Below, piece after piece: positions 9,288-20,369 of a stretch of DNA of 64,000 nt. A model generated the notes under the pieces. The model did not search any database, was not told the DNA's origin, and saw only the letters and a list, made by a program, of their open reading frames with translations. The translations under genes were made by a program, and so were the position numbers. How positions within the stretch are numbered: position 1 is the first letter of the stretch; the number at the start of each line of letters is the position of its first letter. This DNA comes from Marvania coccoides (Eukaryota > Chlorophyta > Trebouxiophyceae > Chlorellales > Chlorellaceae). The stretch is from NCBI GenBank assembly GCA_963854735.1, contig OY978109.1:864018-928017 (forward strand), written 5' to 3'.

Positions 9288-11689
9288 ATATATCTATTGA
9301 ATTTTCAACGTACCTTTGTATCGTAGTCGTCTCCCCACCCTTCGGAGGTCTTCTGGTAGGCCAGCCACAAGATGAGGTCAGCCCCAGAGATGCCAGCGCG
9401 GCTGAAGTGGTCACACACGGCCATGGCTGCACAAAACGGCAATAACGAGCGGGTTCTCAACGGGTAGTCAAATAACGAGAGAGACAAAAAAAGTCAAAAT
9501 AGGTTTAGTGCGCAGTTGCAGAAAAAGGAAGGAAAAACATCACAAAATTGAACACATAATGCGACGTCAAAAAGATTAACAAATAATAAAATAAAAACTT
9601 GCCTCGGGCTGCCCCCTGCGTCGACTCTGCTGCCTCTTTGCTGAGATCATACCCAGCATTGACCGCAACAAAGATGCACCCCAAGGAGGCACGCAGTGCC
9701 ACGGCCCAGACCATGGCCAACCCCGTCTGCGAAGTATATAGATAATAAACTTAGCAAATGTTTTATTCAGAAAGGCGCATGCACAGCGAAAAATATGATG
9801 GAATTTTATTACCTCAGACATGTTGCGGGATGGCTCCAGCGGGCACTTGTCCAGCGATTCCAGTATGATTGGCGCCATTTTGACCATCTCCATGCTCTGG
9901 TCGTCGCGATCCACGCACGCCTCTGACAGCAAAAAGAAAGCAGGCTCAAGCACGGGCCACACCAGGTCGGCCTTGATGACGCCCTTGGACTGCGCCTTGA
10001 CGAACCACGTGGCGATGTTGCGCAGGGTGGTGAAGTAGGAGTTCTTGGCCAGCACTTGCTGCATGTACCTGCTGTTTTCTGAGTGGCAGGTGGAGGCCAG
10101 GAACTGCAGGGAGAGGGCCGCCAGGGAAGCCCCACACAGCTGCATTGCATGGCCGCCTTCCTCCTTCTTCACCGCAGTCTTGCTCCACGTCTGCATTTTG
10201 GGACGGGGCAAGGGAAAAACATTTTCTTCCTTCTCAAACTGAATTTTTGACATTGCGCCGTCACACAAGTTCATAGTAGTATTTTTATTTACCTCTGCAA
10301 TGTCCAGCACCATTGGGACGAGGGAGGTGGAGGACAGTCCCTGCCCCTCGATGACCCCCTCACCAGCCAGCGCGTGCAGCAGCCCAATGACGGCACGCAA
10401 CGCAGGGAACGGGCTCACATAATCAGTGTACAGCCCCCTCTCCAGGGTGCTGGGGTACATGCGCTGCACTATGGCCTCCATGCACTGCGGTTCTTTGGCA
10501 AACAGCAGCAGAGCTGAAACCCCTTCCTCAGTGTCCTTGTGGGCCATGAAGTCTGCGACCTCCTTCTCAGAGTGGGACATCACTGATTTAAGATCAGCGT
10601 GGTAGCAGTTGATCAGATTGAACAGGCCGCCGTCTGCATTAATTGAAGGAAGTATTGACTGAGCACACAAAAATAGGGGGGAATGGATACAATGAATGAA
10701 TGATCTGTACTTGTCTTGCCTGCTACGAGTCTGGCGAGGGTAGCGAAGCACGGCAGCGTCCGCGCCTTGCTGGCGTCTTCTGTGAAGTGCGCAGCGTGGA
10801 AGCGGTGGAATGAGCGGAAGACTCGGAGGACTGACGCAAGGAAGTAGCCGTACACAGCCAACTCCTCGCCCTCGTCGCGCGGACCTATCCGCCTGAAAGT
10901 AGGGTAGGAAAAAAAAGGCGTAAATTTGATTGGAAAGAGTACTTCAAGTTGCGAAATAATAATTACTTGCCACCCGTCGTCCAACAGGGCCCTAATGCAC
11001 ACGTGCGCGGCGCGGGAGAGGCCCTCCCAGTGCGGGCTCGCCATTTTAGAGCAATCCACCGCCGCCAGGATGACAATGTGGTGCGCCAGCGTGGACACCA
11101 AATCGATGAAGATGGCACGTTCGCTGCTGCTGTTGGCAAGGCACCTGAAAAGGGAGTTTCTGCCGTTCTTTATGCCGGCGGATGCTGTCGAGGTCTTGGG
11201 CGTTTCCCCCTTGAGGCTAAAGAACCCCGCCAGCTGGGCGGCAGCGCATGACAGCAGCACCGCCGTGTCGTTGAACGTCGGGGGCAGCGCCCGCACAACG
11301 CCAGAAGTCCACACGTTGTCATAGTTGAGACAGTTGGGGAAGTCGCGCTGCGCGGTCTCAACCAGCAGCTCAGCCACAGCGAATGCGCGAGTTTGTGTGG
11401 CCTCCACCGGCTGCACCACTTCGCACAGCGCTTGGGCAAACGCAGCAGCGATAGGCTGCTGGTCGGCTGGGGGTGCGGCGGCTTTTTTGCGGTCTTTCCA
11501 GAGGTCGTACGCTGCGTTGAAGCAGTTGGTGTCGACTGTGCCGCCGTCGTTCTCAATGGCAGTGCAGAAGACAGCCAAAATGACCTCCTTGCGCTCGTTG
11601 ATGGCGTCGAAGTAGGTGGGCGAGCGCCGCCGAGGGTAGACCGTGTCGATGGCCTCCACCAGCACGGCAGTGGCGACAGGTTTCCCCAT
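7123..11689 (-). CDS. Large helical protein with Lys/Glu/Ala-rich coil and degenerate C-terminal U-box motif
   Basis: Nine exons rebuild a 1,188-aa protein: 11689-10974, 10892-10711, 10633-10293, 10190-9813, 9726-9603, 9426-9314, 9125-8478, 8355-8272 and 8103-7123. All phases agree. The intron after 9603 needs a GC donor (GCAAGT). Residues 1 to about 830 are helix-rich and could form an alpha-solenoid. About 200 residues of charged Ala/Glu/Lys coil follow, with a run of nine lysines. The C-terminus has DPVIAFDGMSYERG and PNHALRQLLQEL, which match the start and end of a U-box (ubiquitin E3 ligase fold), but the central Trp/Pro part is missing. Enzymatic activity is therefore doubtful. I cannot name the N-terminal family. 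An AT dinucleotide run sits in the intron near 9250-9280. Confidence 0.7.
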
Positions 11690-12088
11690 GTTTGGTTGTT
11701 TATGAATGTGATGGAGGTCGACTGGGCGGAAGTTAATGCCAAGCAGATGGGGTGGGCTGGACTAGAAAAATATGTAGAGGTGCGGGGACTACAGTGCGGC
11801 GAAAGCTGCACCTCTATTTATTATATTGTGATTTGCGATAACTGATCGTGAGAAAAATTGACTCGCCTTGGATGGGGCTGTGGGTCTTGTGGTTGGTAAT
11901 ATGGCATTGTAACTAATATTTTTAATATTTTAAGACCTTGTATCGTCCGGCTTTCAGACAAGCAACAAACAAAGCAGAGCATGAATTTGAAATAGATGAT
12001 GACCACCCTGGCCTTCATTCGCTCGATTTCATTTATTTACAATGTGCCAACGATAGCTGAAAGTACAGGAGTGGTGGGACCAGGGCAA
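11690..12088. promoter_or_regulatory. Divergent intergenic/promoter region
   Basis: The helical U-box-like gene (minus, start 11689) and the first sulfotransferase gene (plus, start 12089) diverge from this 399-bp AT-rich interval, which must hold both promoters. I can point to no specific element with confidence. Confidence 0.4.
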
Positions 12089-13889
12089 ATGGTCCAGTTA
12101 CATAATTTGCAACATTTTCAACTGCAATTTCGAGGCCTACGCAACAAGAAGCAGAGGTAACATTACCTATTTTTCAGAGTAGAACTACGCTTCAAATCAC
12201 AGTTCACTCATCCCGATCTTCTTTTCCTTCGCAGTGTAAAAATTGGCATTGTTGCTGGGCTGGTGTTCCTTTTCTTGATACTTCGCCCCAGCCGACAACC
12301 CACCTCACCTACTGCATCTGGGGTGCAAAACCAGTAAGCAAGACCAGCGTTCGGAGCGTGCGCTACGTGCCTTTCGAAAAAGTTGATTGCGTTCACCGCC
12401 GTCGGATCGATTTGACATCATCTACTCCATCCCACTGCAGGCCCCGACCTCATCCCGTACCTCACGATGTCATGCGAAGCGAAAAGCTCGAGGGATCGCT
12501 ATCCGGTGAGCGCAATAGTTGATCTGCACACAAGAAACTCTTTTGGCTTGTCCCTCGAGCTCGCTTATTATTTTCTTCTCTTCGTTTCTCCTTAGATGAA
12601 GACGGCAGCGTCGATGACGACGACTACCTGGCGGGACTGACAAGTCAGGTGGACCACTCGGCTGTCAGGCAGCAGCACCGCAGCAGTGGCAGCAATCCAG
12701 GCGACGACAGCAGTGGCAGCGGCAGCCATGAGGATGACGATTACATTGAGGACTGGGAGAGCAAAGGGGAGGCAGCAGACCTTGACAGCGGCAGCAGCAC
12801 ACGTACGGGCGGTGCAGAAGGAGAGGACGGCTCTCCTCGCTTTGAGCCTGGAACTCCGTTTTTGAGGGCCCTGTCCACATGCGACACGCTGGAGTGCGTG
12901 AGGGACGCCCACGCTCTGCAGAAACCCCCTGGCACCTTTAATTTCCCTGAGTTTTTGATAACTGGGTTCCAAAAAGCAGCCACGACCTCGCTCTACGGGT
13001 AAGCACCAAAAACGTTTTTTTCGGGGGGGGTTCAAGTGTATTGTTGCCTAATTCACTTTACTGTTAATAATTTTTCAGGCACCTGTCCTTGCACCCCCAA
13101 ATAATCAAACCGGCAGGCAAAGAGCCCGAATTTCTGTCGTTCACGTGCCACTACAACCCGCCCTTTGAGTGCCCCGCTGCCTCCTCCAAAAAGTACCTCC
13201 ACACAACCCTCCACCTCCAAGACTACATCAACGCTGGCGGTAAACTCAGCACATTTGAGGCCAGCACCCACCTGGTGCGCAACGGCGATGTTTTGGCGCC
13301 GAGGCTGCGTGCGGTGATGCCGTGGCTGAAGCACGTCATTCTCATGCGGGAGCCCATCAGCAGGGCGGCCTCCATGCTGATCCACCTCAAGGACGTCAGC
13401 AAGGAGGGGTGTCTGATGACAAGGAAGCTGGGGGACTGCCTGCTCACCGAATCGCAGATCAGCGGAGCTCCCAGTGGCGCTCGCACCACCAACTACTCGT
13501 CACCCATAAAGGCGTGGCTGGATGAGTGGCCGGCTGAGCAGCTGTACATCATCCAGTACGAGCAGCTGATTGAAGAAGGGCACGAGACGGAGGTTCTGAG
13601 CGGTCTGAAGCGGTTTTTGGGGGTGAAACCTGGTGTGCCGGCGATGAAGCTGGGCATCCACAACTCGAGAAAGTACAAAATAAGGCCCAAGGGGTGGAAA
13701 ATGAGGCGGGAAACGTACGAGGCGCTGGTGGATCTGGTGCGGCCCGACGTGGACGCGCTGTTGGATGTGCTGGAGGAGCATGACAAGGGCGGCAGCAGGG
13801 CGGCGTGGCTGCGGCGGTGGCAGCAGGTGTGGGAGGACAACCTGGGGAGCTGCGACGATGCCGGCATTTGCAACATACTGCTGTCTTGA
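12089..13889 (+). CDS. Type II membrane carbohydrate-type sulfotransferase, copy 1
   Basis: Five exons (12089-12156, 12235-12333, 12441-12505, 12596-12998, 13079-13889) give 481 aa. A short cytosolic N-terminus precedes a signal anchor (VKIGIVAGLVFLFLIL, about residues 24-39), the layout of Golgi sulfotransferases. An acidic Asp/Ser linker follows, then the catalytic domain. Near residue 200, GFQKAATTSLYG is the 5'-phosphosulfate loop that binds PAPS. MREPISRAASML near residue 295 is the 3'-phosphate-binding motif, and KEPEF between them is also conserved. The enzyme should transfer sulfate from PAPS to a glycan or cell-wall polymer in the Golgi; the acceptor is unknown. The next gene is a paralogue with the same exon pattern. 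A TGTAA lies 11 nt after the stop, probably too close to be the used poly(A) signal. Confidence 0.88.
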
Positions 13890-14116
13890 GCATTGCACGT
13901 GTAAATACACATTATGAAGTGGTCGCTGGGTGGCAGTTGGTTTTGGCACCAAAAAATTTGCAAAAAATGGAAAGGAGCCTAGTTTGTAGCTGTACGAAGA
14001 TACTCATTTTCAAGTCTTTGTTTCATTAGAAAAATACACTGGAAGGATAATTGAGTAGTGGGCGACCGAGCTTGAGCGTGCCGAGTTGGAGGAGGCTGAG
14101 AAAAAGGGATTTTACC

Positions 14117-16064
14117 ATGCCCCACTCCCAAAAAAACTCAAAGTGAGACAATTGGGCGTCGTTGGTGTCATCGCATTATTTTCAGTTCATGCGGTCACGC
14201 ATTCAGACCGCAGCGTGCTCTAAGGACCTCTTCAACAAAAATCAACTAATCTTTTTCCCAACCTTGTTTCCAGGGGCCGACGATTCCGGTTACTTGTGGT
14301 AGCAGCTGTTGTATTTTGGTTTGCGTTCGTAAACAGGTGCGCCGTGGGAGTGGTTGAATTTTTAGCATCTGAAGCATAAAAGCGATTTACCTCTGTTTTT
14401 TTGTCTGTACAGGCGACAGCAAGACGGCACGGGGCTGAGAATTCTTCAAACCAGCTCAAGGTACGATCACGATGGTGGTTTTCTCATTGTATAGAGCAGT
14501 GGCAACGTTTGCCGCCCGTTTCATCGTTGCCCCTTTTTCAACTGTCTGGAGGGCCTTGGCTCACTCCTGTTCTTTGCTGGAACGTGTGTTGCAGGGACGG
14601 CAGAAGAGTTTTGCGCAGCTCAGCAGCGCAATTCGACAACGAATGGTGCGTTTTTTTTTGTTTCAGAAATTTCATTTTGTTAAAATAAGAGTGTCGTTGC
14701 CTAAAGTAACACCATTCTATGTGTGCAGGACCCCAGCAGATACCTCAAGGGAAGTAAGCAGCAGCAGCAGTAACATACTTACCAGCAGCAGCAGCAGCAG
14801 CAGCAGTAATGGCGGCGACGGCGTGTTGCGGTCGGCAGCAGCCACCAGCAGCGGTTCCCGCCTGCCATCGGCTGTAGACCAGCCTCTGGACCGCCAGAAC
14901 TCCATGGTGGCTGCCGCGCTGGACCACGTGCAGCGCGTGGCAGACCAGGACGAGTCTTTGCAGTGGAACGACGACCCGGCAACGCAGGCGGCAAGGGACG
15001 CCGCGTTGGCGGAAATGATGGGGCTGCAGTCCAAGAGCGACGGCCCCACCTTTGTGACGCGGGACCACACCCTGGCGCGCGCGCGGCTGTCTCGTGACAT
15101 GGTGGAGGCCATTCGAGGGTGCCGCTCCCTGGAGTGCATCAAGATTGCGCACACGCGGCCGCCTGGGCGCGCCAAGTACAACTTCCCTCACTTTATGATG
15201 ATCGGGTGGCAGAAGACCGCCACCACGTCGCTGTTTGCGCACCTGAATCAGCACCCAGACATCTCTCGGCCCTGGGACAAGGAGCCGGAGTTCTTCAGCG
15301 AGACGTGCAACTACGACGTGCCAGCGGGGTGCCCGCCCAACGCCACCGCAGACTACATCACCCGTGTGCTGCGTGCCCAGCGCTACACCGGGTACGACGG
15401 CCAAATGGCGGTGTACGAGGCTTCCACGCACTACTCACGAAACGGACACCTGCTGGCGGCGGGCGTGGCGGCGGTGTTCCCCTGGGTGAAGATTGTGGCG
15501 TCGCTGCGGGAGCCCGTGTCCCGCGCTGCCTCCATGCTGGTGCACCTGGTGGATAAAAACGTGACTGGGGGGGGGTGCTTGGCGCGCACTGGCATGGACA
15601 TGGGCCACTGCCTGCTCACAGAGAGCCACATCAGCGGGGCCAGGTGGGGGGGCGCCACCGAGTACTTCATGCCGCTGAAGGCGTGGGTGGACGCGTTCCC
15701 CCGCGAGCAGGTGTTTTTGGTGCAGTACGAAAATTTGACGTCTGAGGCGTCGCAGCGTGCGGAGCTGGTTCGGCTGAAGAGGTTTCTGGACATTGACCCC
15801 CACATGCCTGCCCCCCCACACGCCACCCTGGCGCTGCACAACTCCAGGAGGGGGCGCATAAACCCTGACGGGTGGCCCATCAAGCGGGAGGTGTATGAGG
15901 AAATTTTGAGCGTGGTGCGGCCCGACTGCGAAGCTGTGGCGAAGCTGGTGTCGCGCAAAGGGTTTGGAGACGGCGCGGCGTGGCTGGCCAACTGGGAGAA
16001 GGTGTGGAACGACAACCTGGCGACGTGTGACAAGAATGGGCAGTGCATCATGCAGCTGTCCTAG
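14117..16064 (+). CDS. Type II membrane carbohydrate-type sulfotransferase, copy 2 (tandem paralogue)
   Basis: Five exons (14117-14142, 14274-14336, 14413-14460, 14595-14645, 14729-16064) give 507 aa. The first exon encodes only nine residues. The next encodes the signal anchor RRFRLLVVAAVVFWFAFV. A serine-rich stem encoded by CAG/AGC repeats follows (about 14757-14810), then the sulfotransferase domain. This has IGWQKTATTSLF (5'-phosphosulfate loop, about residue 220), KEPEFFSETCNY, and LREPVSRAASML (3'-phosphate loop). Large parts of the catalytic domain align with the upstream gene, including HISGA/QISGA and the CDKNGQC/CDDAGIC ends, and the membrane anchor is in exon 2 in both. This indicates tandem duplication. 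Same PAPS-dependent Golgi activity is inferred; acceptor unknown. Confidence 0.88.
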
Positions 16065-16485
16065 GAAAAGTAGCGTGGCTGTGCTGGGGTGCAGCGCAGT
16101 GTGGCACTGCAGTTTGCTATACTATTTGTTAAGCTGAAACTTTTGACCCGCATGACATGACCTTTTTCTTACATTTTCATTTATCTGACGACGACTCCAC
16201 ATACCATAATTATAAGATTTTATCCTCGTTTCCCTGTTTTTCTCCGACTTACACCACTTAATAGTGTCTCCCAAGGCTGCTACCTCTCCTCTTGGGAAAT
16301 TTCAAATTCATGTTTTCATTCACATATCTGTTTGCCCCTTTTCGTTCCCCTCTGTTTCAATGATTGATTGCTGCTTTTTCAGGATAAACGTTTGCAATGC
16401 CTTGCACAACACCATAATTTATTACGACAAAAAAAACACAAGTACTTCAGGAGATAAAGTAGATGAAATATTAATTTAGTTGACT
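16065..16485. other. Convergent intergenic region
   Basis: About 420 bp of AT-rich sequence between the stop codons of sulfotransferase 2 (plus) and the glycosyltransferase (minus). It presumably holds both 3' untranslated regions. No further gene or clear repeat is visible. Confidence 0.4.
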
Positions 16486-18343
16486 TCAACGCTCCTCCTC
16501 TGCTCCGCCAATGTCCGATTTTCTGCTCCTCACTCGGACCGGTCGCGCTGTTGTTTGTACTGCTGCCGGCATGGGACTCTCCTCAGCCGCACCAGACTGC
16601 GTATCTTTTGCTGCCGCCGCTGTGCTGTCCGCCACCTCTTCCTGCGGCGCCGCGGTGACTTCCTCCCTCTGCTCTGCCGGCCTCTCTGCGGTGCCGCCAA
16701 CCCCCGCCGCCCCCCGCTGCTCTGCTGCATCTGCCCTTGTTTTAGAAGGCACAACTGCACTGCTGTTGCCACCTGGAGCTCTCTTCTCTGCTGCCTCTCT
16801 CTCTCGCTTCATTGCCTCCCGCAGCCCCCTAACCATGAGCTGCGGCTCGTACAGCCTCGAGAACAGCCCCTTCTTCTGCAGCTCCACCACCGTGGCCGCG
16901 TCCCCCCACACCAGCCGCTCCTTGAAGAACTCCATCAGCTGGTCGTCGGTTTTCAGAGAAGCCTCCAGAAAAGCCAGTCGGTCAAAGGGGAGGATGAAGC
17001 ACCGCTCCGCGTCCTCCTCGGTGGGCTTGCAGTCGCAGCGGTCCCTCCTTGCCTTCAGGTCTGAGAACCGATTGAAGGTGTAGTGCAGCACCGCCGCCTG
17101 GTCTGAGCTCCACTCTTGGGGCGCCTTGAAGTAGTTGTGCCACCGGTGGGCGCCGTTGGGCCTCAGCCCCGGCCGCACCCGCGCCGCGCTCTTGCCGTTG
17201 CCGTATGTTGTGAAGTAGTTGGGGTTGCCCCTGGCCACTGTGGCGTAATTTGCAAAGTAGGTGTCGCTGATGACGTGGGAGTAGCTGCGCTTGAAGAGGG
17301 ACACCTCGGTGAACGGGTCCTCCACGTCGGTGGTCTCTGCCAGCGACTCGTAGTTGGGGAACACCAGGAGGTCCACTGCGGGGGGGACGCTGGCCATGAG
17401 GCGCTGCAGCGAGTAGTCGCGGGTGCCCCCAGGGTATAGCAGCTCGTCGGTGTCGATGTGCAGCAGCCACTCCACCCGGTCCCGAAACGCCATTTGAATG
17501 CCGACTGGAAGGAGAAGGAAGGAAGAGGAGACGGGGGGTGGGGGGTGGAAAGGTGGTGGGCGTAGCTAAGAAATGGAATATACGGCCCTTCCATTTATAC
17601 GAATATACAATTATTGCGCATTAAATAGTACTACTTACTCTCCATGTTGAGTGACTGCCTCACAAACAGCTCGTTGTTGCACGGCTTGTTGAAAAACGCA
17701 GACAGCCAAGACTCGTTCCAAATGCGGCTCCCCGCGTGGCGCTGCACCAAGTCGGTGTCGCTGGGGGTCACGGTCACTCCCGGCTCAGCGCGCAGCGCGG
17801 CGTGCGCCTCTGCCGAGTTGGCCTGCCCCTCCACGAACAAATAGAAAGTCGACACGCCCAGGGCGCGGTGGTACGCCATCCAGATGCGAATCTGGTCCAC
17901 GCTCTCCGCGGTGGTCACAATGAAGGCGATCGAGGGGCCCTCGCCCTTGCCGCCGGCGCCAGGCCACTCCCACTGCTCGCCGTTCAACCCCTCTGGCAAA
18001 GGGGCCTTGCCGCGGTGGAAGGTGGCGTCCATTTCTGCGTCGGTCCTGCGCAGCTGCCGCTCCAGGCGGGGCAGCTTGTTGGCGCGTTGAATGAAGGCCC
18101 GCTCGCTGAAGAAGAAGAAGAAAGTCGGGGTTAGCGGCGCAGACAACCCAGGCCGCACAGTGCGCTGCAGCAAGTTGAAGAAACAGCTGCTCACTTGAAG
18201 AGGTCGAACGCGTCGGACTCGGCGGGGTCGTATCCTCCCGTGAGTTGCAGCAGAAGGGCAAAGGCGGCGAGCGCAAGAGGCAAAAAGAGTAAAATTCGAG
18301 CATTGAGCAGCGCGCCAGGCCCCGCGCGGGGGCCTGAACGCAT
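16486..18343 (-). CDS. Type II membrane glycosyltransferase, GT92/DUF23-like (DTD motif)
   Basis: Three exons (18343-18195, 18105-17639, 17504-16486) give 544 aa. An N-terminal signal anchor rich in Leu/Ala (ARILLFLPLALAAFALLL) is followed by a luminal domain. SIAFIVTTAESVDQIRIWMAYHRALGV marks the nucleotide-sugar-binding start. RQSLNMEIG, spanning the second splice, and WLLHIDTDELLYP supply the metal-binding DTD motif (about residue 223). HYTFNRF near the end is also typical. This pattern fits the GT92/DUF23 family and related GT2-like Golgi enzymes. The C-terminal 90 residues are an Ala/Glu/Arg-rich low-complexity tail ending in a basic patch. The product likely extends a cell-surface glycan; donor and acceptor are unknown. 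It is next to two sulfotransferases, so a shared glycan pathway is possible but only inferred. Confidence 0.78.
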
Positions 18344-18885
18344 GGACTTGAATTTTGGATCTATGGCGAAGACCTCTCGATCATCAACCGACGCAGGTGA
18401 GGATTGAAAAAATAAAATAAGAAATCACGATGATTAGAGCAGATGGTTGAACAGTCGACAGTAAATTGTCGATATATATATAGGTGCTGTAAAAGAGGCT
18501 AGATTGAAGCACAGACGATGATTGCAAACGAATTTTGTTTCAAAAAATAAATAAATTTAAAAGCGCTTCGGCAGCGCATTGTTACAATGCAATCATATTT
18601 TGGAACACTGATGACTTTAAAATGATCTGATCTACTGCAATCACCCCAAAATTTGGGTGGTTGAAAAATTTGAAAGAAAAAATTGAGGATGAAGCCAAAC
18701 CCACGAGTGCTCAAAGAGCGCATGTGCTATGCACATTGTTTGAAGTTGTTTTTGTGAGGATCACACCCCCGTGGCCTTGACTCATAAGTCAACGTTGTCG
18801 ATCACCAATTCGTTTCAATCACGAAGTCACCATAAGCCAAGACCGTGATCATAAGGCTACCTAGCCCATCAAAAAATTATTATAA
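18344..18885. promoter_or_regulatory. Divergent intergenic/promoter region
   Basis: This 540-bp interval separates the divergent starts of the glycosyltransferase (minus) and the OMA1-like protease (plus). It is AT-rich, with a short TA run near 18471-18482, and must carry both promoters. No gene is visible. Confidence 0.4.
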
Positions 18886-20065
18886 ATGTGGAGGCGAAGG
18901 GGCGTCCAAGCGGCAATCTCCAGCGTTAAAGCTGCCCTCTTTCAGTCATCCCGTGGAGCGGGGGCACCGTCCAGCAACGCTCCCTCCCTCCTTTCACAGC
19001 AGACTCGCTCTCAGTGGGGGCGTCCTGACCGCGTCGTGGTTGTCAAACCTGGGCGCGATGGCTACTACCGCTTTGGCGGCAACGGCGGCGGTGGTCGCGG
19101 CGATGGCTACAAAAACCTTTCGCAGCGCCAAGTAAAGCTGCTGATGGTTGCGGGCGCAGGAGGCACCGTCGTGTGGGTTTCCAGCCGGCAAGAGGTGCCC
19201 TACACTGGGCGCGTCCATGCCATTTTGGTGGATCCCAAGACTGAGCGTGACCTCGGCCACCAGACGTTCAACGAAATCATCGTGGAGGCAAAAATGAAAA
19301 GGTCGCTGATGCCGGTGAGCCACCCTGCGGCGCAGGTGGTGCGTAAGGTGGGCTCCCGCATTGCAGCGGTGGCTGGGGACGGCATTGGCGGCGGCTTTCA
19401 AGACCACATGAAGGTCGGTTGCAGAGAAGACACTTTGTGCAAATTTCGACATAATTTTATATTCGCCGACATTCCCCTCACCCAATTTAAATATATACAC
19501 TGTGCAGGGCTTGATCTGGGAGTTTGTTGTGATCAACTCGCCAGAGGTCAACGCATTCGTTTTACCCGGGGGCAAGGTGGTGGTGTACACGGGGCTGCTG
19601 CAGCTGATTCGACGAGAGGACGAGCTGGCGGCCGTGCTGGCGCATGAGGTTGCTCACGTGGTGGCCAGGCACGTGGCTGAGCGACTGACCAGGGGGTCTG
19701 TGATGGAACTGGCGCGCATGATTGCTTACTGGGGGTTTGGGCTGCCCATCCCGGAAGGCGCCATGGCCGCTGCGTTCTTTCTTCCAAACTCCCGCAAGGC
19801 GGAGACTGAGGCTGACGTGATTGGGGTGCAGCTGGCGGCGCGGGCGTGCTACGACCCGTCGGCAGCGGTGGAGGTGTTTGAGAAGCTGGACGCTGAGGAG
19901 AAGAAGCACGGGGCCAACGCCATTCCCAATATTTTGAGGACCCACCCAGTCAGCTCCAAACGCATCGCCTCAATAAAGCAGATGCTGCCCAAGGCGGAGC
20001 TGCTGCGCGAGGCGGCAGGGTGCGAGGGTGCAGACTCGTTTCTGAAGCGGCTGGGGTGGGAGTAG
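18886..20065 (+). CDS. OMA1: Mitochondrial M48 metalloprotease, OMA1-like
   Basis: Two exons (18886-19413 and 19508-20065) give 361 aa. The N-terminus (MWRRRGVQAAISSVKAALFQ) is basic, amphipathic and free of acidic residues, as in mitochondrial presequences. One hydrophobic stretch near residue 83 (VKLLMVAGAGGTVVWV) could be the membrane anchor. PYTGR and the following region match the start of OMA1-type M48 proteases. HEVAH (exon 2) is the zinc-binding HEXXH motif; ETEAD downstream supplies the third ligand, followed by RTHP as in the family. OMA1 proteases sit in the inner mitochondrial membrane and cut partner proteins under stress. Family and zinc site are seen directly; location is inferred from the presequence. 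Confidence 0.88.
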
Positions 20066-20173
20066 GTGATGTAACTGAAGGCTGCTTGGCGTTGAGCCAG
20101 CTTTCATAAATGAATTAAATGGGCAGTCACAAATGTTGGTAGAAAAAATTGGGGGGAGGTGAAAATCACGAGA

Positions 20174-20353
20174 TGGTTGTATTTTTTAAAGACATGTACA
20201 ACCAAAACATTCTAGTGTGTTTTGGTTGTAATTGTATTTACAAAAAATACAACCAAAACAGTCTAGTGTGTTTTGGTTGTAATTGTATTTACAAAAAATA
20301 CCAAAACATTCTAGTGTGTTTTGGTTGAAGAATGTTTAAAAAAAAATACAACC
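20174..20353. repeat. 50-bp palindromic tandem repeats between convergent genes
   Basis: About 2.7 copies of a 50-bp unit start at 20199, 20249 and about 20299. Each of the first two holds ACAACCAAAACA, an 8-base spacer (TTCTAGTG-like), then TGTTTTGGTTGT, a perfect hairpin. The cluster is itself bracketed by GGTTGTATTTTTTAAA (20174-20189) and its approximate inverse ending ACAACC (to 20353). TGTAA occurs on the plus strand at 20227 and 20278 and on the minus strand at 20242 and 20293. It sits between the 3' ends of the OMA1-like and DnaJ genes and may form a two-way 3'-end processing region. Confidence 0.7.
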
Positions 20354-20369
20354 GACCACACGCAGCCAA

